Shown here in pieces: positions 55,129 to 64,000 of a stretch of 64,000 nt of DNA. Below the pieces are notes generated by a model, which was given only the letters and a program-made list of their open reading frames with translations, ran no database searches and was not told the DNA's origin. Position 1 is the first letter of the stretch; each line of letters starts with the position of its first letter. The position numbers and the translations under genes are program-made. The DNA is from JAKAAZ01 sp963817855 (GTDB lineage: Bacteria > Acidobacteriota > Terriglobia > Terriglobales > Acidobacteriaceae): NCBI GenBank assembly GCA_963817855.1, contig CAWFQA010000001.1, positions 1,426,001-1,490,000 of the forward strand. The letters are read 5' to 3'.

Positions 55129-56673
55129 CTAGCCCTCCAGCACTTTTTGAGGGTGCTTCTCTAGGTGGAGAGGTGGAGTTGTTGGAGGGCTTGTGCGGGC
55201 TCCTTGTAGGTCGGTTAGTTTCATCTCGGAATATTTGCGGGAGAGGATGACGCCGTCGGCATTGCCCTGGAAGGCGGCGAGGACGGCATCGCGGACGCCG
55301 TCGGGAGAGCACTTGCTGTGGGTGGGCTCGGTGGGGATGTCGACGTCGATGCCGGACCAGAGCAGGGTGTTGGTGCCCTTCAGGCCGGCGCGGGAACGCT
55401 GGGTTTCGCGAAGAACATAATCCGAAGAGAAGCCGGTGAAGGGAATCTGGGCGAGAGGCTTCTCCTGATAGTTGAGGACGCGGTAGTGGAAGTCGAGGAG
55501 CTGCTGCGGGGGGACATCGCCGTAGAGAGTTTGGGAGACGCTGCTGATGTAGCCGGCCATGCGCTCGCCGGCGCAGTTGTTATACATGACGATCTTGATG
55601 AAGTCGGAGTTGGGGGCGAGGGCGGCGAGGTCCTGCTCGGCGCGGTAGATGGGGTTGAAGGAGTTGGTGGAGGAGATGTGCCAGCCGACGCCGAGGGCGG
55701 GATTGATTTGTTTGACGTGGTGGTAGATGGCGGCGTAGGTTTCGCGGAGGCTGTCGGTCCATAGCATCTCCCAGGCGAGGAGTTCGGGATAGCGGAGCAT
55801 GAGACGCCAGAGCTCGACATAGTAGCCGTCGACGGGGCGGCGACCTTTGCGGCCGTTGGTGACGAAGGCGGCGAGGGCGAGATATCCCTGGCGGGCGCGG
55901 TCGGGATTGATGCCGCGGGCTTTCGCTTTCTGAATGCAGAAGGGACAGAAGCAGGTGACCTGGTAGGGGTTGATGTCGCGGCCTTCCTGCTCCGCACCGA
56001 GAGCGTTGGAGAACGCGCCCTGACGTTCGGAACACCACATGATGCCGTCGATGTCGTAGGAGCGGGACCAGTCTTCGACAATGCCGAGAAGAAAATTTCG
56101 GTAGTTGGGATTGTTGAAGCAGACGGTGTCGGCGTGGTTGCCGGAGAGATCGATTTCCTGAAGCTGAGAGATGTTGGGGATGTCGGTGCGGAAGGCATCC
56201 TCAAACCAGCAGATGGTTTTGATGCCGCGCTTGCGGGCGGCGGCGGGGACGTCGGCAAGGACGTCGTAGCTGCCGAGGTCGGTGGCGCGGGTGCCGCGGA
56301 AGACGGTGTTCTTGTAGTACTGAGGATGGATGGTGGCGTAATTTCCGCCGGTGAAGGTGCCGGTATCGTACTGCTGCTTGCCGTGGTCGGGGAGGGGCTG
56401 GCCGGGGATCTGGCGACCGGCGATGCCGCGACCGTAGGTGAAGGTGGCGAGGAAAAGAGTGTTGACGCCGGCATACTGCTGGAAGTTGTCGAGGACTTTT
56501 TCTGTTCCTTCATCGACGAAGGAGACGGCGCCTACCTGAATGCCGATGGTTTTTTTGTTGGGGAAAGCAGCGCGGGTGGCGGTGCTGGTGGTAGCGGCGG
56601 CGGCGGCGGTTTCGGGAAGGGATGTTGCGAGGGCGGCTGCTGTGGCGGTCTGAAGGAATGCTCTTCGATCCAT
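55129..56673 (-). CDS. Tat-exported glycosidase-like protein (TIM-barrel type)
   Basis: 514 residues. The signal is twin-arginine: MDRRAFLQTATAAALATSLP. The mature part reads IGIQVGAVSFVDEG, NTLFLATFTYGRGIAG, KRGIKTICWFEDAF, YDIDGIMWCSERQGAFSNAL, FCPFCIQKAKARG, ALGVGWHISSTNSFNP and FIKIVMYNNCAGERM. The strand-end motifs with acidic residues and the CFCPFC pair are typical of uncharacterised exported proteins related to family-10-like hydrolases. Predicted periplasmic sugar-active enzyme, but I cannot name a substrate. Confidence 0.75.
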   Translation of the reverse strand: MDRRAFLQTATAAALATSLPETAAAAATTSTATRAAFPNKKTIGIQVGAVSFVDEGTEKVLDNFQQYAGVNTLFLATFTYGRGIAGRQIPGQPLPDHGKQQYDTGTFTGGNYATIHPQYYKNTVFRGTRATDLGSYDVLADVPAAARKRGIKTICWFEDAFRTDIPNISQLQEIDLSGNHADTVCFNNPNYRNFLLGIVEDWSRSYDIDGIMWCSERQGAFSNALGAEQEGRDINPYQVTCFCPFCIQKAKARGINPDRARQGYLALAAFVTNGRKGRRPVDGYYVELWRLMLRYPELLAWEMLWTDSLRETYAAIYHHVKQINPALGVGWHISSTNSFNPIYRAEQDLAALAPNSDFIKIVMYNNCAGERMAGYISSVSQTLYGDVPPQQLLDFHYRVLNYQEKPLAQIPFTGFSSDYVLRETQRSRAGLKGTNTLLWSGIDVDIPTEPTHSKCSPDGVRDAVLAAFQGNADGVILSRKYSEMKLTDLQGARTSPPTTPPLHLEKHPQKVLEG

Positions 56674-56876
56674 GGATACCTCGACGCTGGTTTGGTGGTG
56701 GGTGTGCGGTGCGAATTTGTCTGCAACCAGTGTAAGAGACGGTGCGGGCGGGGTGGAGCGAAGAGGCGGGAAATTTTTGAGAGGGCGGGTTACAGGTCGT
56801 CGGTCGGATCGTGGTGTTCGAGAGCTGGAGCGGCGGATCGATTCTTGCGTGGCGACCTAGTGGAGCGGGGCGAAGA

Positions 56877-57098
56877 TTATTCGTCAGGCTCGGGCTCTTC
56901 GTCGGCGATGACCTCTTGCGCCTGCGACAAGGTTGCGTAGAGGAGAGCCGCGGGAAAAACGGCGCACTTCCGGTCCTTAAACATGACGAAGATTGCGTTG
57001 GGTAGTGTATCGACGCACAGAATGTGGGGGTCCGATAGGCGTTCCATTCTTTCTATTGTCCACAGCAGGGCGGACTTGATCTGCCGCGCAGCCGACAT
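56877..57098 (-). CDS. Small hypothetical protein
   Basis: 73 residues from ATG 57098, or 56 from ATG 57047 (MERLSDPHILCVDTLPN), which has AGAAAG just upstream. The core FKDRKCAVFPAALLYATLSQ followed by AQEVIADEEPEPDE has the composition of a short conserved domain with an acidic tail; I recall similar short acidobacterial proteins but cannot check. It lies between the glycosidase-like gene and the ADOP array. Function unknown. Confidence 0.5.
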   Translation of the reverse strand: MSAARQIKSALLWTIERMERLSDPHILCVDTLPNAIFVMFKDRKCAVFPAALLYATLSQAQEVIADEEPEPDE

Positions 57099-57199
57099 TT
57101 CGAACGGAGAAACTGCTGGGCGTTATCGCGAGGCGAATTAACTGCGTGTAAGGGACGATCACCTACGAAGAGCCTCGGCTTGTGTACTGATTGGGTTGG

Positions 57200-59887
57200 C
57201 TACTCAGCACGAAGCGAATCAATCGGATTCACATTCGCGGCCCGCATCGATGGAACGAGGCTGGCGAGCAAGGTGACCAACGCCAGGAGCGCCGCGGCGC
57301 CAGCCAGAGTCGCAGGATCGCGCGGCTTCAAGCCAAATAAGAGCGCGCCGGCGGCGCTGGCCGCAGCGAGGGACAAGGCTGCGCCCAGCACCAACCCAGC
57401 CAGCAGCAAGGTTGCGGCCTTACCGAGAATCATGGCCGTGATGCTGGCGCGAGGGGCGCCAAGCGCCATCCGTATGCCAATCTCGTTTGTTCGTTCGGTC
57501 ACGGTATAGGACATGACGCCGTAGAGGCCGGTCATGGCAAGAAGCACAGCCAGCGCGCCGAAGAATCCTGAGAGGGTTGCGAGCAGCCGCTCCGGGAGTA
57601 ATGTTTGCTGAATCTGATCCTGCAGTCCGTTGAAGTCAAAACTAATTCCTGAACTTATGTTGTGTAAGGTGTGGCGGATCGCCTGTTCCACTGTATCCAA
57701 CGGCAGCCCGGACCGGACAAGCAACTGCATGCTATTGCCGGAATCTGCATCCTGCGCGAGCGCCAGGTAGGCTATCGGCTCGTTCGAGATCCGGACGCTG
57801 TGATACTTCGTATTCTTCACCAGGCCAACGATCAGGAACACTTGTTCCGGAGTTGACGGCGTGGCCTGACGCCGGAAGCGCACTCCCACAGGATTTGCGC
57901 CCAGGCCGAGCTTCCTGGCGAATGCCTCGTTGACGACGGCTACACGCGGAGACTGGAGAGTGTCGCGATCATTGAAATCGCGTCCGGCGACAAGCGGGAT
58001 GCGCAGCGTGTGGAAGTAATTCGGGCTGACGCCACTGAAATTCGAGTTCTGCCGCTGGGGTGCACCCTGGGCGTCGATCCAGACTTCATTGTTCTGGCCG
58101 CTGCCACCTAAGGGAACACTGGTGGTGTCCGCTGCGTCGTCCACACCGGGAAGGGCGCGTATCCGGTCGAGCAGTTGCCGTTGAAAGACAGCGCGCGAAC
58201 CCACAGGGATATTGAGCCGGGTGAAATCCAATCTCGCAACTAAGATGCCGTTGGTCTGGAATCCCGGGTCATCGACCAGCAGGTTGCGCAGGCTTCGAGT
58301 AAACAAAAGCGCACAGAACAGCAACACCAGGGAGAGAGCCACCTGTGAGACGACGAGCGCGCCGCGAAACCCGAGCCGTCCCCGGCCTGCCGTCATACCG
58401 CGGCCGGCTGTCTTCATTGCTTCAGTGGGAGACGTGCGGGCAGCCCGCAGCGCGGCAGCCAATCCGAAGAGCAGACTGGTCAGCAACGACATCCCGAGAA
58501 GAAAGGCAAAGAGGCACCAGTCCAGCCTGAAGTCGAGAGAAATGTCCAGATAGGAAAGCAGTCCGCGGCTCAACACCCAGGCCACGGCGACACCGGCCAG
58601 AGCTCCCACGGCCGTCAGCAGGAGACTTTCCGCGAGCACCAGGCGGATGAGCCTCCACTTGCCTGCACCGATGGCCAACCGCACGGCCATATCCCGATCG
58701 CGTGCCGTGGTCCGGGCCAGCATGAGGCTTGCCAGGTTGGCGCAGGTGATGAGCAGAACCAGGCCGGCGATGCCGAGGAGAAAGCGCAGCGGATCGGAAT
58801 ACGACTTGCGCAGCATGGAAACGCCTTCCGCCGAGGGTTCGGCGGTAAGCTGCATCGCAAGATAATCCTTCACGCTTTCCGCTGGATAGTCCGCACGCAG
58901 GGTGGAAGCGAAGATCCCGGGTGACAAAGCTTTCAGACGTGCTGCCTCCTGCTGCACTGTCGTTGTGGGATCGAGCCGGCCGATGATCGATAGCCACCAG
59001 TCGGTGCTCGAGTTGAGAATGCTCTTCGTCTCCAGATAGGGTTGTGCGCAGATGGGAACGGCTACGTCAAAGGTGTCGCCAACGGCAACGCCGAAGAAGT
59101 TTGCCGGTGTAACGCCGATGATCTCCACGGATTGGTCGTTGAGTCTGAGCTTTTCGCCCACTGCCGGGCGCCCGGCGAATTCTCGCTGCCAGAAGCCATA
59201 GCTAATGACTGCGCCCGGCAGCCCGCAGCCGGGCCGGTCATCCGCCGCCGTGAACAGTCGTCCCGCAACAGGATTGACGCCGAGAACATTGAAGAAATCG
59301 CCGCTTACGTAGAGGCCGTTCGCAAAATGGGCGTCGCCGCCCGAGTCACGCGAAAAGCCCGTCTCACTCCACGCAGCGATGCCGGAAAAACCGGGATGAT
59401 CCTCGCGCAGTTTCTCCCAGATTGGATGGTTGACTACCGGGTAGCCGCTTGTAACATTTCCGCGCGCCTGGTCCATACTGACGACACGGACCTGCGCCAA
59501 TTCCTGCGGATTCCTGACTGGTAGCGATTGCAGCAAGACGGTGTCGATCAGCTCGAAGATAGCCGTGTTAGCGCCAATGCCAAGCGCAAGCGTGGCGACC
59601 ACGATGAATGCAAAGCCTGGATTCTTGATGAACACGCGGAGAGCGCTTCGCACGTCGTGCCAGAGGCTTTCGAGGCCGAGAGCGATGTCTTCGGCAGAGA
59701 CGCGCTCGCGCGTGGCGGTTGGACTGCCGAATCGGATGCGCGCATCGCGTTCTGCTGCTTCGCGGGTCATGCCCCGGGCCAGGTTGTCGTCGATGCACAT
59801 GGCCATGTGTTCCTGCAGCTCAGCGTCGATCTCCTGTTGCATCTTCGCGCGCTTACCCAACGAGAGAATCCTTCGAAACAATGCCAT
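57200..59887 (-). CDS. ADOP family ABC transporter permease, copy 1
   Basis: 895 residues. An N-terminal prefix (MALFRRILSLGKRAKMQQEI ... ARGMTREAAERDARIRFG) marks the acidobacterial duplicated orphan permeases. It is followed by TM1 (FIVVATLALGIGANTAIFEL), a MacB-type periplasmic domain, an FtsX block (RFLLGIAGLVLLITCANLAS), a second periplasmic domain and a final FtsX block (RMALGAPRASITAMILG, MRAANVNPIDSLRAE). No ATPase gene is adjacent. The first 115 residues and last 40 are near-identical to copy 2; the middle is much more divergent. A PadR remnant lies directly upstream. Confidence 0.92.
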   Translation of the reverse strand: MALFRRILSLGKRAKMQQEIDAELQEHMAMCIDDNLARGMTREAAERDARIRFGSPTATRERVSAEDIALGLESLWHDVRSALRVFIKNPGFAFIVVATLALGIGANTAIFELIDTVLLQSLPVRNPQELAQVRVVSMDQARGNVTSGYPVVNHPIWEKLREDHPGFSGIAAWSETGFSRDSGGDAHFANGLYVSGDFFNVLGVNPVAGRLFTAADDRPGCGLPGAVISYGFWQREFAGRPAVGEKLRLNDQSVEIIGVTPANFFGVAVGDTFDVAVPICAQPYLETKSILNSSTDWWLSIIGRLDPTTTVQQEAARLKALSPGIFASTLRADYPAESVKDYLAMQLTAEPSAEGVSMLRKSYSDPLRFLLGIAGLVLLITCANLASLMLARTTARDRDMAVRLAIGAGKWRLIRLVLAESLLLTAVGALAGVAVAWVLSRGLLSYLDISLDFRLDWCLFAFLLGMSLLTSLLFGLAAALRAARTSPTEAMKTAGRGMTAGRGRLGFRGALVVSQVALSLVLLFCALLFTRSLRNLLVDDPGFQTNGILVARLDFTRLNIPVGSRAVFQRQLLDRIRALPGVDDAADTTSVPLGGSGQNNEVWIDAQGAPQRQNSNFSGVSPNYFHTLRIPLVAGRDFNDRDTLQSPRVAVVNEAFARKLGLGANPVGVRFRRQATPSTPEQVFLIVGLVKNTKYHSVRISNEPIAYLALAQDADSGNSMQLLVRSGLPLDTVEQAIRHTLHNISSGISFDFNGLQDQIQQTLLPERLLATLSGFFGALAVLLAMTGLYGVMSYTVTERTNEIGIRMALGAPRASITAMILGKAATLLLAGLVLGAALSLAAASAAGALLFGLKPRDPATLAGAAALLALVTLLASLVPSMRAANVNPIDSLRAE

Positions 59888-59891
59888 CGTT

Positions 59892-60009
59892 CACCTCATG
59901 CAAAACGCAAAAATTGCATCGACGCCTTTGACCACCTGGTTCCAGTTCTTTTCCCGGCTGCTCAACTGCGCCCGTCCAGCGCGGGTAAGCGCGTACCACT
60001 TGGCTTTGC
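59892..60009 (-). pseudogene. Truncated PadR regulator fragment
   Basis: About 118 bases correspond to the last 38 codons of the intact PadR gene at 62734-63060 (AKWYALTRAGRAQL, SREKNW-QVVKGVDAI), ending with one extra base in the A-run before the stop. Homology stops sharply at 60009. The fragment has the same position relative to ADOP copy 1 as the intact PadR gene has to copy 2, so it is the scar of a tandem duplication. Confidence 0.85.
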
Positions 60010-60052
60010 AACAGAGATAGCTCGATCACCCCTACACCTGCCGTTTGTCCCC

Positions 60053-62725
60053 CTACTCGCCCCGCAGCGAGTCGATCGGATTGACATGCGCCGCCCGCAT
60101 CGACGGAACCAGGCTGGCCACCAGGGTGACCACCGCCAACAACGCAGCAGCCCCCGCCAGCGTCACCGCATCCCACGGCTTCAAGCCGAAGATCAAGGTG
60201 CTGGCTTCGCGCGCGGCGATCATGGCCAGCCCAGTGCCCACAACCAGGCCAGCCAAAAGCATCAGGCAGGCATTGCGCAGCATGGCCGCGACAACGCGAC
60301 CGCGGCTGGCTCCCAGCGCCATGCGAATGCCGATCTCCCGGCGGCGCTGCGCAAGGAAGTAGGAGAGGATTCCATGCAATCCAACCACCACCAGCAGCGC
60401 GGCCAGGATGCCGAAGAATCCTGACAGCCTCGCCATCATGCGATCTCCCACCAGATGGTCAACAACGTTCTGCTGCAGATTCGAAAACTGCACCTGCATG
60501 CCGGGATATTTCTGCTCCAGCATGTGCCGTACATCCCATTGCGCCACTGCCGGATCACGGGAAGCCATCAGTATCTCCATCCCCAAACCTTGCGCTGCTA
60601 CCGGTAGCTGAGCCATCGGCACGTACGCCTGAATCTGCACCTCTTCTCGAAGATCGGAGTACTTCGTATCGGGAACAACACCGACAATCTGATAGGTTCG
60701 CTCGGGATATTGCGGCTCGGGACGCACGTGCACCCGGACACCCAGCGGCGAACCTGCGCCAACATACTTGCGAAGGAAAGCTTGGTTCACGATCAAAACC
60801 AGCGGGCTATGATTGGTATCGCGATCCGTGAAATTGCGCCCATGAAGCACTGGAATTTCCAGCGTGGCGAAAAAACTCGGAGAGACATAAGTGAATCGGC
60901 TGGGCCCATCCTGCGAGCCCACATCGATATGGTGTCCCCAGGTGGTGCCGTTCAAAGGAACATTCGTGGTCACGGCTGCGCTTACAATGCCCGGAATTGC
61001 AGCCACATCTGCCACCACTCGCCGCTTGTACTCCGCAAGCTCTTCCGGATTGATATGCGCCGTCCAAAAACCAAGGTGATCAACCGTGATGTTGCGCTCG
61101 CGTATTCCCGGATCGAGCGTCAACAAATTACGATAGCTGCGCACAAACAGCAACGCCCCCACCAGCAGCACCATCGAAACCGCGATCTGCAGAATGACCA
61201 TGGCGCGCTGTGCAGAAAATCGCTCGCGGTTGCCGACTACGCCCCGTTCGCCCGACTTCAGCGACGACAGCGGCTCTGCGTTGGTGCTGCGCAACGCCGG
61301 CAGCGTGGCGAAGATCAGACAGGTCACAATTGCCGCCGCCGCCGCGAATAGCAGCACTCGCCAGTCAGGCACAATCGTCAGGTGAATCGTATTCTGGCTG
61401 GTGTCAAGCGAGTTGACCAGCGCGCGACTGAGCGGTTGCGCGACCGCTGCGCCCAGCATCGCGCCGCACCCTGCAAGCAGCCCGCTCTCCAGCAGTATCT
61501 GACGCAGCAGCCGCCCGCGTGAGGCCCCCAGGGCCATGCGGATGGCGAACTCGCGCTTCTTCACACTGGCCCTCGCCAGCATCAGGTTGGCCAGGTTCGC
61601 GCATGCAATCAGCAGCACCAGTCCTGTAATCGCCAGCAGCATCTTCAGCGAAGAACTGTATTGATCGCGCAGATAGCTGACTCCGGCGCCGGCCGGATAC
61701 GCTGCCAGGCGATATGCTTTCCATGTCTTCAAGTCCTCGCTGCTGTATCCGGCTGGCGCAGTCTTTTCAAACAGCCCAGGGCTCAGCGCGTTGAAATATT
61801 CCGTGGCCTGCTTCAGGGTCCATCCCGGCTTCAGACGTCCCATCACCGAATAGACAAACGCTTCCCCGCGCGGATGGGCTGGCGTGCAGTTCGCGTATGC
61901 AAGATCGAAGCGGTCACCGACAATCATGCCAAAAAAGGATGGCGGTGTAACTCCTAACACCTGCACCGATTTTCCTTCGGCAAGGATGGTGGTGTTGGCG
62001 GTGATCGGCTCGCTCGCCATCTGGGATTTCCAGAATGAGTCACTGGCCACCACTCGGTTCGGAATGCAACTGCCCTCGTCCTGCGGTTCGATCAGGCGTC
62101 CCTGCGTGGGAGTGACTCCAAGCACGTTGAAAAAATCTCCGCTCACCTCCAGCACGTTCACGCTGCGTGATTGGCCGTTCAAGCCCACCTGGAAAGTATC
62201 CGTGCGCCAGGCAAAGACGCCGGAAAACGGATCATGGTGTTCTTTCAATTGTTGCCACATGGGTACGGTGAAATCGGAGAACGCCGTGTCCGTGATTCCG
62301 AATCCGCGATTGCCTCCGACGATCCGCAGCTCCGCCAATTCTCCGGGATGCGCGATCGGCAGCGCCCGCATTTCAACCGCGTCGATCAGCTGGAAGATGG
62401 CCGTGTTGGCGCCAATGCCAAGCGCAAGCGTGGCGACCACGATGAATGCAAAACCTGGATTCTTGACGAACACGCGCAGGGCGCCGCGCACATCGTGCCA
62501 GAAACTTTCCAGGCCAAGCGCCGCATCTTCCGCCGACACCCGCTCGCGCATGGCCGTCGGACTGCCGAATCGCATGCGCGCATCGCGCTCTGCGGCTTCG
62601 CGGCTCATGCCCCGGGCCAGGTTGTCGTCGATGCACATGGCGATGTGTTCCTGCAGCTCCGCGTCGATTTCCTGTTGCATCTTCGCGCGCCGTCCCAGCG
62701 AGAGAATTCTTCGAAACAGTGCCAT
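60053..62725 (-). CDS. ADOP family ABC transporter permease, copy 2
   Basis: 890 residues, same architecture as copy 1: prefix (MALFRRILSLGRRAKMQQEI), TM1, MacB-type domain (VSGDFFNVLGVTPTQGRLIE), FtsX block (MLLAITGLVLLIACANLANL), second periplasmic domain and FtsX end (MALGASRGRVVAAMLRN). It starts 8 bases after the PadR stop, so regulator and permease are co-transcribed. PadR proteins usually repress such permeases and respond to a toxic ligand; the substrate here is unknown. Confidence 0.92.
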   Translation of the reverse strand: MALFRRILSLGRRAKMQQEIDAELQEHIAMCIDDNLARGMSREAAERDARMRFGSPTAMRERVSAEDAALGLESFWHDVRGALRVFVKNPGFAFIVVATLALGIGANTAIFQLIDAVEMRALPIAHPGELAELRIVGGNRGFGITDTAFSDFTVPMWQQLKEHHDPFSGVFAWRTDTFQVGLNGQSRSVNVLEVSGDFFNVLGVTPTQGRLIEPQDEGSCIPNRVVASDSFWKSQMASEPITANTTILAEGKSVQVLGVTPPSFFGMIVGDRFDLAYANCTPAHPRGEAFVYSVMGRLKPGWTLKQATEYFNALSPGLFEKTAPAGYSSEDLKTWKAYRLAAYPAGAGVSYLRDQYSSSLKMLLAITGLVLLIACANLANLMLARASVKKREFAIRMALGASRGRLLRQILLESGLLAGCGAMLGAAVAQPLSRALVNSLDTSQNTIHLTIVPDWRVLLFAAAAAIVTCLIFATLPALRSTNAEPLSSLKSGERGVVGNRERFSAQRAMVILQIAVSMVLLVGALLFVRSYRNLLTLDPGIRERNITVDHLGFWTAHINPEELAEYKRRVVADVAAIPGIVSAAVTTNVPLNGTTWGHHIDVGSQDGPSRFTYVSPSFFATLEIPVLHGRNFTDRDTNHSPLVLIVNQAFLRKYVGAGSPLGVRVHVRPEPQYPERTYQIVGVVPDTKYSDLREEVQIQAYVPMAQLPVAAQGLGMEILMASRDPAVAQWDVRHMLEQKYPGMQVQFSNLQQNVVDHLVGDRMMARLSGFFGILAALLVVVGLHGILSYFLAQRRREIGIRMALGASRGRVVAAMLRNACLMLLAGLVVGTGLAMIAAREASTLIFGLKPWDAVTLAGAAALLAVVTLVASLVPSMRAAHVNPIDSLRGE

Positions 62726-62733
62726 GGTTCACC

Positions 62734-63060
62734 TCATGCAAAACGCAGAATTGCGTCGACGCCTTTGACAACCTGGGTCCAGTTTTTTTCGCGGCTGGTG
62801 AGCTGCGCGCGGCCGGCGCGGGTGAGGGCGTACCACTTGGCTTTGCGCCCATACTCGGTAACAGCCCAGTTGGCGCGCACCCAACCGTGCTGTTCCATTC
62901 GGTGCAGCGCGGGGTAGAGTGAGCCTTCTTCCACTACGAGGAGTTCGTCGGTGACGCGCCGGATGTGCATCACGATGCCGTAGCCGTGCATGGAACCAAG
63001 TTGTGAAAGAGTCTTGAGGATGAGGAGATCGAGCGCGCCCTGCAGATCATTCTTTGCCAT
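62734..63060 (-). CDS. PadR family transcriptional regulator
   Basis: 108 residues, usual for the short PadR-s1 group found beside ADOP permeases. MAKNDLQGALDLLILKTLSQ and HGYGIVMHIR start the winged helix; VEEGSLYPALHRMEQHGWV is the recognition region, and KWYALTRAGRAQL ends the wing. It binds its own promoter in most studied cases. No clear palindrome was found upstream of 63060. Confidence 0.93.
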   Translation of the reverse strand: MAKNDLQGALDLLILKTLSQLGSMHGYGIVMHIRRVTDELLVVEEGSLYPALHRMEQHGWVRANWAVTEYGRKAKWYALTRAGRAQLTSREKNWTQVVKGVDAILRFA

Positions 63061-63344
63061 AGGTCTTACCCTAGTCAGCGAGGGTAAAGCAAGCGTAGCG
63101 CTGGCACACCCTAGCTGTCAAGGGGACGAGAGACTCTTGGGCGCAGTCGGTCCATGGCGTAACTGGAGTCAGCCGTTCAGAGGGGAGCCGACATTTAACC
63201 GGAGCGAGCAGAAACAGCAGTGCCTCCACGACGGTCGGGATGACAAGACTTTTACTGGATCACAAAGCTGTTCTTCATCCCCACTTAAACCAAAGGATGG
63301 CTTGAATCGCCACCGTGGGAATTCTGCGGGGCGGGGCGGATCCG

Positions 63345-63473
63345 TTAGGAGTCGGGGCGTTCGGGATGCCACGGGTCGATGGGATCGCGATGCAGGCGGT
63401 CCTCGCGATCTTCCTCTTGCTCCTGCTGACGGCGCTTTTCCTGTTCTTCGCGTTCCTCGCGGCCATCGCTCAT
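63345..63473 (-). CDS. Small charged protein, 42 residues
   Basis: ATG at 63473 with AGGA about 9 bases upstream; stop TAA at 63345-63347. The product is almost entirely charged: MSDGREEREEQEKRRQQEQE, then EDREDRLHRDPIDPWHPERP. The first half would be a single charged helix; the second has DPxDPWHPE, a motif-like tail. Codon phase and ribosome site support it, but no family is known to me. Flanking gaps 63061-63344 and 63474-63766 show nothing else. Confidence 0.45.
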   Translation of the reverse strand: MSDGREEREEQEKRRQQEQEEDREDRLHRDPIDPWHPERPDS

Positions 63474-63766
63474 GGGAAAAAATCCTCGCTGCGACTAGTG
63501 TAAGAGGGTGGCGGGTCGCTGGGGAGGCGCAGATTCTGTTACTTCATAACGTGTTTGAAGCGAAGTGGAAGAGGGCGGCATCCCATGAGGAGAAGTATTT
63601 CTTTTGATACAAGTACAAACATCCTTCCAGGAAACCTCAGCTCGCCGCGGCCAGCTCCGCTGCGAGCCGAACAAAAACAGGTTCCTCGACTTCGCTTGGA
63701 ATGACAAATCTTTGTAGAGAATTTGAAATTCACACATCAGCAATGAAATTGCGAACAGGAGAGAAC

Positions 63767-64000
63767 GTGAAAACGCGCACATTGGGAAAGAGCGGACTGA
63801 AGGTGTCGGAACTGGGATTCGGCGCCATGGGAATGAGCTTTGGACTGGGGCCGGCAAAAGACAAGAAGGAAATGATTGCTCTGCTGCATGCGGCGGTGGA
63901 GCGAGGGGTGACGTTTTTCGATACGGCGGAGGTGTACGGCCCGTTCGCGAACGAAGAACTTGTCGGTGAGGGGCTGGCTCCGTACAAGGGAAAGGTTGTG
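63767..64000 (+). CDS. Aldo/keto reductase, N-terminal part (cut by window edge)
   Basis: GTG start at 63767 with AGGAG 6 bases upstream (in-frame ATG at 63743 is the alternative). It reads KTRTLGKSGLKVSELGFGAM, then GVTFFDTAEVYGPFANEELV, where DTAxxYG holds the catalytic Asp and Tyr of the family. It continues past the window end. NADPH-dependent carbonyl reduction is the expected activity. Confidence 0.93.
   Translation, partial: MKTRTLGKSGLKVSELGFGAMGMSFGLGPAKDKKEMIALLHAAVERGVTFFDTAEVYGPFANEELVGEGLAPYKGKVV

Noticed and set aside
55380..56513. 377-codon open frame on the minus strand
   Set aside because: Shifted frame of the Tat-exported glycosidase-like gene; translation is Ser/Pro/Thr low complexity.
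1..64000. tRNA, rRNA, CRISPR array, transposase or prophage genes
   Set aside because: I looked for T-arm GTTCGA contexts, regularly spaced identical repeats and transposase or integrase motifs and found none I could support; tRNAscan-SE and an IS search would settle it.

Overview
The window looks like a chromosomal segment of an Acidobacteriota bacterium, most likely class Terriglobia. This is inferred from gene families. Two very large orphan MacB/FtsX permeases of the acidobacterial (ADOP) type sit next to a PadR regulator. An Oar-like TonB receptor with a carboxypeptidase-regulatory N-terminus enters at the left edge. There are also futalosine-pathway menaquinone synthesis (MqnE), bacillithiol-type deacetylation (BshB1), a large secreted PIG-L deacetylase, many Tat or lipoprotein signal sequences, and LPS synthesis (LpxD). 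The DNA is GC-rich by eye. I saw no tRNA, rRNA, CRISPR array or intact transposase.

Layout. 1-5.8 kb: TonB receptor start, remnants of two catabolic genes, then a sugar-acid catabolic cluster (SDR, FAH-family hydrolase, mannonate dehydratase) facing an APC permease. 5.9-13.6 kb: PIG-L protein, xseB with a methionine-synthesis fusion (homocysteine methyltransferase/MTHFR), a lipoprotein and bshB1. 13.8-15.4 kb: a heavily decayed repeat-lipoprotein gene and an intact miniature paralogue. 15.4-20.2 kb: lipoprotein, frameshifted lpxD, a divergent EF-G paralogue and an orphan nuoB. 20.5-25.6 kb: OmpA-type envelope protein, BNR-repeat secreted protein, GNAT and a thioredoxin-like protein. 25.8-31.7 kb: small CxxC protein, mqnE, a rhomboid-fold protein lacking its catalytic residues, a LysW-like zinc ribbon, and rpsA behind a long structured leader. 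31.9-38 kb: housekeeping genes (oxidoreductase, DedA, HIT, NTF2-like, ABM, purA, mutM). 38.6-45.5 kb: a frameshifted cytochrome/PQQ dehydrogenase, an esterase, a disordered-plus-receiver-like protein, frameshifted hinT and a Tat-exported ferritin-like protein. 45.7-52.8 kb: M48 protease and a phospholipase C-type phosphoesterase embedded in a family of short dispersed repeats. 52.8-55.0 kb: a decayed dCTP deaminase / GNAT-ASCH locus. 55.1-64 kb: Tat-exported glycosidase-like protein, tandem PadR-ADOP duplication, small proteins and an aldo/keto reductase running off the edge.

The most unusual features are: the broken dCTP deaminase-GNAT-ASCH locus, reconstructed here from several reading frames; the nested hairpin in the rpsA leader; the pseudo-rhomboid; the dispersed repeats that flank the phospholipase gene as direct copies; and the mosaic PadR-ADOP duplication. 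Several single-base frameshifts occur in otherwise conserved genes (lpxD, hinT, the PQQ gene). Whether these are biological or sequencing errors cannot be decided from one sequence. The dense clusters of lesions at 13.8-15.0 and 52.8-55.0 kb look like real decay.
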